Source: Plicaturopsis crispa FD-325 SS-3 (Eukaryota; Basidiomycota; Agaricomycetes; Amylocorticiales; Amylocorticiaceae). Taken from it: a stretch of DNA of 64,000 bases. Under the pieces are notes generated by a model. That model was not told the DNA's origin. It did not search any database and saw nothing but the letters and a program-made list of their open reading frames with translations. Position 1 is the stretch's first letter. Each line of letters begins with the position of its first letter. The position numbers and the translations under genes were made by a program. The stretch is taken from positions 1,288,505-1,352,504 of the forward strand of contig KN832560.1 of assembly GCA_000827205.1 (NCBI GenBank), given 5' to 3'. This document shows, one piece after another, positions 33,071 to 43,267 of the stretch.

Positions 33071-33521
33071 TACGACCGGGACGCGACCCAAATTCGTTAC
33101 CGTAGGAGCTACCTGGTGCTACGATCGATACGGGGATGGCAAGCTGGTAAACGAAAAATTGCGGCTCGATGAGAGATTAGAGCTGGCGATGGCGATGGCC
33201 GTGTTAAGTTCGTGGTGCGTCGATTAGCATTTCTACAACGATGTTAACGCTGACTTCAAGTCCGAGTAGCCTCATGCCGTCATGCATACGATGCATACAT
33301 TTTGGGCACAGACAACACAAAAAATTGCGAACAAGTCGAAGTGCGGTGTCCAAATTGTCCATCAGAAAAGTCCAAGTCCAAGTCCGAAACGACCCTACTT
33401 ATACACCCATATACACCGTTAACTCTCGTCCGCCGCTATTACTCTGTGACGAGACGCAGATCAGTGGCTGAGATATGCGAAAATCGAATGAAACTTGCCT
33501 TGACATCGTCGTGACCTGCGT
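33071..33521. other. Duplicated intergenic segment, right copy
   Basis: Matches 20755-21208. Includes the AAGTCC hexamer run. It is the 3' flank of the intact cerato-platanin gene. No gene. Confidence 0.6.
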
Positions 33522-33956
33522 TTACAGTCCACACACCGACTTGTCCACCTGCGCCACGTCCGCCTGCACAATCCCCGCGTCGCCTCCCAGCCCATTCGTC
33601 AGTGCATTCATCGCCTCCAGTGACAGGTTGAACCCAACCTCGGCATGGTCGATCGCTAGCACATTGATGCTCGTCTGGTTCCCGCTGTCGCTCGTGTACG
33701 TGAGCTTCCAGCACGTCCCACAGCTCGCCGAGTTCCATCCCCCAATTGCTGCAGCGCCGCCGATGTATGGGAATGAGGGGAGCCCTCCGAACGTGTGGTA
33801 CTTTGACTCGAGGCCGTGCGAGCCGTCAGAGCACGCGACGGTGTCGAGCGAGGTCGACGCGACGTCATAGGTGCCGTCCCAGGATATCTGATCGGCAACT
33901 GCGAAGGCAGGGAGGAGGAACGCGGCGAGGGCAGCGGCGAAAAATGTGGATTTCAT
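33522..33956 (-). CDS. Cerato-platanin family secreted protein
   Basis: A single uninterrupted frame of 144 residues. Signal peptide: MKSTFFAAALAAFLLPAFAV, probably cut before DQISW. The mature protein has ISWDGTYDVASTSLDTVACS, GLPSFPYIGGAAAIGGWNS, CGTCWKLTY, INVLAIDHAEVGFNLSLEAM, and ends VAQVDKSVCGL. The four cysteines expected of the family (in VACS, SCGTC and SVCGL) are all present, giving two disulphides. Cerato-platanins are expansin-like six-stranded barrels without enzyme activity; they bind chitin oligomers, self-assemble at surfaces and are sensed by plants as elicitors. Length is that of typical members. It is part of the segmental duplication with the decayed copy at 21.2-21.6 kb. 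Expression is likely strong and growth-stage dependent, but that is family knowledge only. Confidence 0.93.
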   Translation of the reverse strand: MKSTFFAAALAAFLLPAFAVADQISWDGTYDVASTSLDTVACSDGSHGLESKYHTFGGLPSFPYIGGAAAIGGWNSASCGTCWKLTYTSDSGNQTSINVLAIDHAEVGFNLSLEAMNALTNGLGGDAGIVQADVAQVDKSVCGL

Positions 33957-35136
33957 GATGATCTCGTGAATAGACTTGGTGAGTACGATACTGTGATCTG
34001 GGTAAGGGGAGAGCTGACGACGAGTCGATAACGAACAGGACTTGAATGTACGAGCCTTTATAGAGCACTACGGTCATCGCATATACCAGTTATTCGCGGC
34101 TTGGGCATCGCTTCTCCCATCTTTCTCATGGACGATCACCAGGCCGCTGTACACATCGGACACAGCGATGCGAAGACTAGGCTTCAAGGTCAGACTGCCG
34201 TTAGTGAAACGGTCATATGAGTCCGGGCGGGGATGGTTTGTCAGCGCATCGCTCTGCGTACAGACCGCTGAAACCCGTTTTTGCAGAACTTGGACGCCTG
34301 GATGGGCTTGGCCGACCGCATTCGAGGCTGTCATACGCAGACTATTCAATTTCCAGCCGTATGGCCATTGTTCTCGGTCAATACGGAGGTCATTCGACTC
34401 GCCGTCGCAGGCGGTGCACACACCATGTGGAGGAACAAGGTTGCGTCCACGATGCATCGACCGTGGGCCCGAACGTCGAAGGTGGGGTAGGAAGGCCGAC
34501 ATTGACGCGGTGTCGGACGTAATCCGTGCAGTGTACTTCGGATGTACCCACCGTATGTGCACCCAAACTTCCCCACAGCGTTGTCGAGCCTTCCTTGCCG
34601 GCGTCTGATCCGAGTACTTGAAGTTTCACTTAGAGCCCTGGTAAGCATTCGCCATTTACCCAACTTACACCATCAACGACAGAGGAGCTCATTGAGACGT
34701 CACAGTAGCAAATACGTAGGTGGAGATCAGCCGTGGCACAATTCCAGCGCTCAACCTTGCCATGTCCGCGGCGATACGGCAGAAACTCGGCGTATTCGAT
34801 CCTGATTCTTCGCCAGTACCACTGGCCTACGCATTCCTAGAATTTTAGCTGAGGGGCCAGTGGTTTGATCTTACGAGACTCTATGCATGCGAAACCAGAT
34901 GCAAGGGACATTTCCTCCAAGTCCATTCGCTACACACAAAATACAAGCAACGTAAGTCTTCCCAACAGTACTACTTCGTGTCCACCAATATTCGACCCCT
35001 TATCCTTACCATTGTTCTTCGCAGGGGTCATCAATAGTCGCCACTGCGGGGCGCTGTAAACGGCACATCGTTAGTTATCCCCCGCTGCACACGCAATATA
35101 GAAATACCAACCACCTTCGCGCTACGGTGATGATCT
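33957..35136. other. Intergenic between two cerato-platanin genes
   Basis: About 1.2 kb. Its first part (to about 34110) still matches the left duplicate near 21641-21785, marking the right end of the segmental duplication; the CCTTTATAGAGCA-type stretch near 34055 is a likely TATA-containing promoter of the gene at 33956. The rest shows no gene. Confidence 0.55.
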
Positions 35137-35562
35137 TCACATCCCGCACACCGACTTGTCGACCTGCGCCGCATCCGCCTGCACTATGCCCAAATTTCCA
35201 CCCTTCCCGTTCGTCAGCGCATTCATCGCCTCGAGCGAGAGGTTAAACCCGTCGTCGGTCTCGTCTATGGCGAGCACGTTGATGCTCGTCTTGTTCCCGC
35301 CCGCGCCCGAGTACGTGAGCTTCCAGCACGTCCCGCAGCTCGGGGAGTCGTACTCCGTGATGACGGACGCGCCGCCGATGTACGGGAAGTTGGGCAGCGA
35401 GTTGTAGGTGGTGTAATAGGGCTCGAGGACGCCAGAGCAGATGACGGTGTCGAGGGACTCCGACCCGTTGTCGTAAATGCTGTCCCACGACACCTGAACA
35501 GCGGTGGCGAATGTGGGGAGGACGGCGAGAGCGAATGCAACTGCGGAGGATGTGAATTTCAT
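35137..35562 (-). CDS. Cerato-platanin family secreted protein, divergent paralogue
   Basis: 141 residues from the ATG at 35562; the frame extends further upstream to 35613, but MKFTSSAVAFALAVLPTFAT is a textbook signal peptide and the homologous start. Mature part: VQVSWDSIYDNGSESLDTVI, LPNFPYIGGASVITEYDSPS, CGTCWKLTYSG, INVLAIDETDDGFNLSLEAM, ending AAQVDKSVCGM. All four cysteines are kept. It differs clearly from the 33.5-kb gene, so the two represent older paralogues. A fragment of this type survives at about 21.8-22.0 kb, which means the ancestral duplicated unit held both types. Role as for the family: secreted, wall- or surface-active, chitin-binding. Confidence 0.93.
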   Translation of the reverse strand: MKFTSSAVAFALAVLPTFATAVQVSWDSIYDNGSESLDTVICSGVLEPYYTTYNSLPNFPYIGGASVITEYDSPSCGTCWKLTYSGAGGNKTSINVLAIDETDDGFNLSLEAMNALTNGKGGNLGIVQADAAQVDKSVCGM

Positions 35563-36394
35563 GACGACTCGAGGACAGGTGAGATAGGATGAATGTCTTT
35601 GTGAATAGGACAACTAATCCGATGCTTTGCAGTCATCCTGCGCACAAGCCTTTATACCAATGCGCCCGCCCGCGTTCTCCAAAGGAGTGGGCTGCTACAC
35701 CGGTCTCGGCCACCTACTACGCTCTACGTGATCTCACAGCGGATACAGTCCCCCGCCCCGCAATGTATTGGGATCGTGGAATGGATGCCGCCGCCCATCT
35801 TTGGACTGCTCGAGTGCTTTCATAGACCAGAAGAAGGTCCTTACAGCGGCAATTTGGTACAGACTTGGCATTCTCTGAGCACATCCCGGCAAATTTCTCA
35901 CTGGTTCCTCCCTCGGCGCGCGCGCCTCTTGGTCGCATCCATGTCCCGTGGTCGAATTCGAATTTCATATTCGGTCATGTGTATTTCAGAATGCGAGTAG
36001 AGTGGATAGTTTGTAATCTGGGCTCGCACTGACGCCCATAACTTGCATGTAGGCGTGCCTATATGGACGCCGTCCCTGTCGCTTCGGAACGAACATCATT
36101 CAATCCTGCTCCGGGCTCGACTCGAGCTTTCAATGGCTACATGTGCAATGCACCTTCTTCGGCCTGAAATGAACGCAAGCTATGCACACGCCGGAAGGCC
36201 ATGCCGTGAACAACGGCGGAGGGGAATCGGCGTGAAAGTGAGTCGTTAGCGATCCTCATTTGCCGGCATCGACGCTGATTATTTGTGTAATGCTCGAAGG
36301 GATGTCTGTATTATTATTATGAATGGGTCAAACAAACGCAACGAGCGACAGGATGAAGCTTTCGATGTCCATTGTCCATGAATAAATCCAAAGC
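35563..36394. other. Intergenic region
   Basis: No gene found. A CCTTTATACCAATG stretch near 35650 may be the TATA region of the cerato-platanin gene. Confidence 0.5.
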
Positions 36395-36886
36395 TTAATC
36401 GAGGAGGGTCGCGTTCAAAGCAGCCGCGACGCGCTCCGTGAAGTCCTCCGAGGTGCTGTCGACAACTGCGAGACAGTCGACGCGGGCGGTTCCTACACAC
36501 ACAATTTGAGTTATTACCGACACGAACATCCTGGTCATAGGGGTTGAGCTCACCAGCACCGTCGTAACCCGCTCCGCAGCGGTCGTACGCCTTGCCTGCG
36601 CGGTGGGCCAAACTGGTCAATCGAACGAAAATGTCAGCAGGACGTGAGGGGTATTCGCGTGAACTGCAACTCACGCAATGCACTTGTTGTTCCAGGTAGT
36701 GCAGAATGCATCAACGTCGGTGCTGTTGTTGGGGATCTACGGGAATACTTTTGATCAACATGCCTGCAACATGCCGCAGAGGAAACAAGGACGTACGGCG
36801 ACCTCGCGGGTGACATCCGCACCCTGGGCAACTTGCAGAGCGGCGAAGAGACCGACGGAGAGGATGGCAACGGCGTTGGAGAACAT
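36395..36886 (-). CDS. Small secreted cysteine-containing protein
   Basis: Four short exons (36797-36886, 36675-36736, 36554-36612, 36395-36492) with clean GT-AG introns of 52-62 bp join to 102 residues. It begins with a signal peptide (MFSNAVAILSVGLFAALQVA, probably cut after QG). The mature part has a Cys pair around TTWNNK, then an RCGAGYDG block, a DCLAVVDS block and an acidic C terminus (NATLLD). Four cysteines in total could make two disulphides; NNST and NAT are possible N-glycosylation sites. I do not recognise a named domain. Consistent splicing and a strong signal peptide make it a real gene. It is a candidate effector-like or wall-associated small secreted protein; function unknown. 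Confidence 0.78.
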
Positions 36887-39108
36887 TATGAGACGTTAAT
36901 GGGTGGTGAGTTTTGATTGCGGGGAGATCGTTGGATGGTCTCTCCACAAACCAAGTCTATGTTTTTATAGCAGCACGTTGATGACGGAGCTTCCAGACCG
37001 TGACTGATCCGTCCTTACTATGAAGGCCCTGCGTTGATGGAAACTGACACAAGGGCAAAAATGGCCGTTTGAAACGTTGGTCAGCAGCGGGCGATTCAAA
37101 TGTTAGAGGGGCGGTGAGCCACGAATGATGGATCTTTGGATGCATGTGTGCGGGCAGCGGTTACCCGATGCACGCAGGCTAGCGATATTAATATTGATAT
37201 TCAGTAGGGTCACCCGTTGCAATAGGGTAGAATAGGATGCAATAACTTTCTAAGCGACTGAATTTCGGGCTTCCTCCCCTTCACCTCGGCCAGGGCTTGA
37301 TTCGCCTCGGCCAACGAGACCGACCTTGCGCGTCGACCCATCAGCGCCGCACCAGGCCGCGCCTACTTGGATCATTGTAGACATGCTGGAGTTTCAGTCA
37401 CGATGTTCCTTGCCCACAGACACGACATTCGACACGATCCTGAAATGAAATGCGCGTGATAGTAAGCCAACGCAACGTTTGCAAATGGGCGAGACTCGCC
37501 TGGTGGAGTATTTTTGCGCCGAGTGCGGGATGTATGTCGTTAAGCATCGCTAACCTTGCAGCGCATCCTGCTGTTGGCGAGACATGTCGCGTACGCTCGG
37601 CATGAGTGCCCCGGCACACACACACACAGTGGTCCGTAATTGTCGAGCAACGTCCCTGAATTCTGGCCTGCTACTATGCTCACGCGTAATATACAGCCCT
37701 GCGAGAAACAGAGGGTTAGTGATTGAGCCTTGGAAACGATGATTGTGCATCTACTCACCTGCGAGATCCCAACCTAGAAGCTCAGTGTCAAGTGATGCAT
37801 CCCATAGAGATAGTTCGCACTACGGAGTCCACACGCCGAAAAGATTCACTCGTGCGCACCTGCCGAAGGCAAGGGCGCTACGGTTGGAAGGCAAAACATG
37901 AATAATTGAGTGGTGGATGCGGATGTTGGATACAAGTGTAGGGGTTGCAAACTTGCGATTAGGCTAAAAATCCGATAGATAGTAATGACGAACAGGTTCT
38001 ATTTTCCTCCCCGCCCTCTACGACGAAGCCATTGCCCGGTCTTCACCGTTCAATCTATATCTTGAATCCCAGGGCGTTCATGCATGCGACGTGCCTCTGG
38101 ACGAGTTCTCTGCATTTTTCGTCCGCGTGTGCAGGGTCCGCGTTGAGAAAGCAGTCATCCCGGGCCGACTTAGTTTCAGGGCACGCGCAGCATCTGTTGT
38201 TGGTCACGGACTGTCAGGTTTGTAGCACCGTAGGAGTGTCATTACACGTACGGTTTCAAGCCCTGCGGATTGAGCGGATTAACTTTGGGGTCTGTGGGGT
38301 CAAATGGTTTCGCTGGTGCGGAAGACCACAACGACTTGATCTGCAAATTCTTGTTATGTTAATTGTGGTCCACCTTGTACGGATTCGTTCGCACATACAC
38401 TTTCAAACATGCCCAGCAACGTTCCACCCTCCGTGCAGCTCTAAAACCAGGCTCAGAGGTAGTAAATGGGCAGCAAGTTTCGCCGTCGTGGAAGTTGCAC
38501 GCAAGAGGAGAGGACGAGACCGGAATGACCAAGCAAAAGGGCTCAGGGGGAATGAGTGAAATGGGACAGCGCCCCTATACACGCCTCTGGAGTCCCGGCC
38601 GTAGCCCAACCGTAGCCTGAACGAAACTGCCAGACGAAACGGCTCATACTTTGCTGACCACTTCATGTATTTTACAGGTGAGTACGCGTTGGAGTACAGG
38701 AGCCCCAAAACTGACACACAATAAAAACAGCTGTATTTTGTGGCATCTGTGTCAGACTTGAGTCTATGAAATTCCGAAGAGCATGGACTTGAACCCACCG
38801 CAAGTTTCAAGGACTCCACCAGCTGCAGGATCACCGGTCACCGGAGAGAGCAGAGTCGCCTTGCTTCAAATCACCGTTATACTCGGCATGCTCTATCGAC
38901 GTGCTCGATGAAGAGTGTATATCGACTTGGGCGTGACCAGCGTTATGTTTTGCGGCTGCGCTCACCTCACGATCAATTACAACAGCTCTGATCCCTCTAT
39001 CAAGCTCGAGAGCCCGCGAAAACAACGAATGATATATGCAAGGTGACAAGGATATGCAAAACGACAGCACGATAACAAGAAAACAGGTTCATGTTTTACA
39101 GCATCAGA
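36887..39108. other. Long intergenic region, nothing recognised
   Basis: About 2.2 kb. Only short frames, none with family-like composition. A TATGTTTTTATAGCAGC stretch about 75 bp upstream of the small secreted protein gene may hold its TATA box. No RNA gene or repeat seen. Confidence 0.5.
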
Positions 39109-42100
39109 TTACCGCTTTCTCTTGCTTCCGGTCTCCACCCCAGCAACATCGGGCGTGTTCGCTTTGCTTGCGTCCAGCGGATAGAGGACGCCATCCAACG
39201 CCGCCTCGACATCTGCGTAACGCGCACCCATAAGCTTTGCGAGCTCGGTGTCCCCTGGCGCGATGCTAGCCAAGAACTGCTTCGCCCGCGTGTGCCGCTT
39301 TTTCCATTCCGCATGCTGCTGGACCTTGGCCACGGTCACGCTCTTCGCGTTCGCGTTTCTCGTGCGCGGGGCCACAAGGCTAATCACGTCTGCCGCATCG
39401 GAAATCCGCTTCTCAATATGCGCGCGCTGCTCCTTGGGCACGGGCACCCTACCCCGCGACATGGACGTGTCCGCCATGAAATGGTCGAGCTTGTTGCATT
39501 CTGCGCACCCGCAGCCAATTTTGCGAACTTTGGTGTTTTCGGTCGGTTTTGCTCCGAGGACGTGGTGCAGATGCAAGCCGACCAGGATCCGGAAGAACAG
39601 GCCAAATGGTTCGGTCTGCATGTCGATTTCGTGGTCTTTCAGCGCCTTGCGAAGGCCGTTCACGACGGGGACGTATACCGTAGTAAAGGCGGTGGGAACG
39701 TCTTCCTTCAATGACGGTGAACTGATGATTTTATTGAATAGCGCGCCGCACGTATTCCGATGGCCCGCGGAAATGCACAGGTCGACGATTTCCATGACGT
39801 GTGCGACCAGTTTGGAGGCCTTAGGCGATTCCTCTTGCCCGCGGTAATCGAAGACCGACGCATCCCACTGCAAGATGGCACCACGAAGACATTTCTCCAT
39901 GACCTTTTCGAAGTCGGCTAAGCGCTTTGAGTCTCCCGGTGTCACTATTGTGTCCCGCTCGCTTTCCAGAGATTCCGCTAGCATCGCCCAGAAGTTGTAT
40001 ATAGATGAAACCTTCACGACCTGTGGCAGAACGCTGGAGTGTAGGATCAGTTGAGTGTGTTTTGCGCGGGTGACCAGATCACCTACATATCTGAGATGAA
40101 GGCAATGCGCCCGCTTTGGGCCGCTTCGACAAAGTACGCCACATCCTTTTTTGTGGGTTTTGGGTCTGAGGTGAGGACGTGACTGGTTTGCGCCTTGCAC
40201 CAACCAGTCACCGTGTCTCGGTCCCCATCAACCCTGGTTATAGCATTGACAACTGTGTCCAGAAATGTGAACCCTTCCGTCATGCTTTCCCGTCTAGTCA
40301 GCACACGTTCGAACCTAAAAATGGAGTCGAACCATTAGATTATTGGTGGTGATGCATACGGCCAGAAGGATGGAGACACACGCAGGTCGCACTCGCTCAA
40401 ACGAGAACTGCTTCCATGCCTTGAGGAGTCGTGGGTGTCCGAGCCCCGCAAAGCTAATGCTTTCACCGCCAGCGTTCACGGCTTTCTCCCATAAAGATAC
40501 GTCATTCCATGTAATGGATATATCTGCAATCGCACATGCAGCTGCGATGTGTTTAGGCCCTAGGCTGCCGAGGACTTTATCGACGAGCGCCTCCTCTGCA
40601 GACGAACGGGCAGCGGTGACGGCTTTGAGGAGACTCAGCGTGTATTCTTCCCCGCCGCGCGATAGCAGGTACGAGATTTCGTACTCGGCTGGGAGGAAAA
40701 CGAGTGCTGTGCGATGGTGATCTATCGGTTCGTGATGGATGTTAGCCTGTGAAACTTCGCACTGGGCTGCAACGCAGTGGACATACCAAACCGCCAGCCA
40801 CCCGAGTCCTGACAGACGTGGTAGAGTGAGCGACATAATATTACATTTAATTGGGCGTTCTCACCTGATCGACTTCTTCATCATCGGGCTCTCCTAACTT
40901 GTAAAAGCCGTCCGGTATTATTTGCTTTGATTCGACGTCAATGCTAAGATGAGGGATGGGGTTCCGGTCGATGTCAGCAACCGAGTGCGAGTCAACGTCC
41001 AGGCCAGTTGTGGGGTCAAGGCAGTCCCAGAAGTCGGTGGACGTGTTCTTGGAGGGATTCGGTTTCGGGGGATGCGCATCACCGTCCTCGTCCTCGTCTG
41101 TGGCGTAATCAAGATATTCGTCGTCGTCGTTCCTCTCCGGATACCCATGTCCGTATATTCGCGTCTCAAGCTCTACCAGAAATGCTTTGAACCCCGTCTT
41201 CGCACAAACCGCCTTCGCGAGCTGCACCTTTCGCGCATCTGCTGGTTCCATACGCCGCACACTGTTCGCACTAGAATAGTTGTGCTTCAGCATGTACGCG
41301 ACCATTTTTACCTCGTCCGCTTCCTCTGCATATTCGCTGGCACCCCATCGCTGGAGAACTCCGTATAGCGCGCGGACCGCATGTATGGAATCGTATGGGC
41401 ATGGATGGGTGTGCCTGAGGTCGTAAACAAGGGCGAGACGGTATCCAGATGTTACTGGCTTCATCGTGGGCGCGGAATCAACGTGCCAGGACAGTAATGA
41501 CGCGGCTGACTGGGAACCGGGCCCCATGTCGAGAATTTGTGGGGAAGACGAAGGCTGGGATACTTCTAGGCGCCCGCCTGTGTAGCGCGACGGCAAGGCA
41601 ATCACAATTTTTGCGAAGGTGTTTTCTGGCCCTGGTTCTTTGGGCCTAGCGCGACGAGCGAGATGGTGTTAGTGGTACTTTTCAATCCGGATATTCTGTG
41701 GAACGTACACTTTGGGTACTGGATATCTTGCCGTAGTATGTGGTTAGCTTGCGGCGCGAATTGAACTTCAAGTAATACATGTAAGCGTACCTTGATCCCT
41801 CTTTCTGGACGATCAACTTTCGGAACACACACTTGGGAGTAGAGACACTCTGTGCAATTCCCAGCGCAGCGCTAACCGTCCTAGCGACGCCATGGACGTA
41901 CTCTGCCCACGCCGCGTTTCCAAACGTCACCTCATCGGCACCCGCCTCCCAGTGGGTGAGCCCCTGGTTTGAGTACTTTGTTTGCAGACTCCAGAATTTC
42001 TCCATCGAAACGCGTGTGATGAGTTTTTCGGCGAAGCTCGCGTCAAGGGGCAACATGACGCGCCCTTTGCCCGCAATGTGGATCTCTGGATCGGGTGCCT

Positions 42101-42309
42101 TGGGAAGATAGGACGAATAGGCATACGCGCCTTCCAACGCGGATGTGAGGTCTGTCTGCGGGTGCATATAGGTTGCTGAATGGTTATAATCTATAGTATT
42201 TCGTCCAGCGTAGTACCCGAAGACGACGTACCCTGAGATTGTGGTTGCAGAGCAAATCTGAGTGGACATCCGAGACCTCATCTTCACTACTCGTAGCAGT
42301 ATTCTCCAT
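39109..42309 (-). CDS. Large 2OG-Fe(II) oxygenase-like protein, active site apparently lost
   Basis: Multi-exon minus-strand gene. The first exon, 42232-42309 (MENTATSSEDEVSD..), joins exon 41791-42155, which carries the family N-terminal region (EIHIAGKGRVMLPLDASFAEKL, AAWAEYVHGVARTVSAALGI, KLIVQKEGSR). The oxygenase core continues from 41645 down to 40866 (PENTFAKIVIALPSRYTGGR, VTSGYRLALVYDL), and a long helical C-terminal part of about 500 residues follows to the stop at 39109 (KTGSKRKR-like basic end). In relatives the first metal-binding motif HxD stands between the YEKG- and PENTF-like blocks and the second His in a D-x-EHEV segment before PVTSGYR. Here the first is not found and the second reads DSAPTMKPVTSGYR. 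The Arg that binds 2-oxoglutarate remains. One small exon near 41700-41770 is uncertain. I infer a pseudo-enzyme; regulation unknown. Confidence 0.7.
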
Positions 42310-43267
42310 GGCTATAGCTGCCAGAATAAGTGCCGTTTGAGAGCACACGAAAGTTTAGACGGACAAAATTGTTGCGCGTCCGAGTTGGCGCGTCGTTGGG
42401 CACCGCGTATAGGGGCTTTGCACCGTCCTAATCTAGACCTTCCCCTAATCAAACTGCCCAGCTTCCGAGTTTCAAGTTCAATCTCGTTCACTCTTCAGCA
42501 ACGTCCTAAGTTTCAACATATTTTCGCAAGAGATCCAACAAAGATCCAACGTGAATATGTTGCTCAACCCCCCAATGAGTGCTCGTGCGACGTGTGCCCA
42601 TAAACTTGCACCTTGAGGTGTGTTTTTCTGCTTGCGATACAACGCGGCCGGTACTGCCGACTGAAAGCATCATATTCATAGGTGGAATACTAGACTTGTC
42701 AGTCCTTGTGAAGCATACGGCTGTTGAACTAGGAGCTCGCACGTCTTGTTCAGGCTCTTCAAAGAGCCATGTTACGGACCGTCGGCCTACAAACTTCCAC
42801 CCTTGGCACCCTCGACGCAACGATGTTCGATTCCATCAGAGGTAGATGCACTCTGTCGATCTACTTGCAGGTAGCGCTCATTCTCGATGCGTCTTCTGGG
42901 TGATGCGTCCGCTTAATTTCCACTGTTGGTAGGTCCCAGAGCGCGCCTCCAGGCATACCAGAACATGCCACGTGGACAGAGAACATACATTAACCTCTGA
43001 GGGTTTTTGGCCGTTCGCTGCTGGCTTTACGATAATCCCGGGTCACACCAAGGGCACACGAAATGGCACGTCTTCTAGCCAATCGCAGGACGCAGGTGTA
43101 CATGTCCCTTCGGATAAGCATGGAGCAAATATCGTATTTGGAAGCGCTTGTTCAGGTATTTACACAACGAATAAAATTCCCAATTGACGTGGCGGCTCTC
43201 TTGTCTCAGCCATCTGCAAGCCCTTGTCCTCCCTGATTTTTCTCGTGCTCTTTCTACGTCTCCTGCT
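42310..43267. other. Divergent promoter region
   Basis: About 960 bp between the starts of the oxygenase-like gene (-) and the P-type ATPase gene (+). It should hold both promoters. No gene or distinctive repeat; a CT-rich stretch (CTTGTCCTCCCTGATTTTTC) lies just upstream of the ATPase ATG. Confidence 0.5.
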
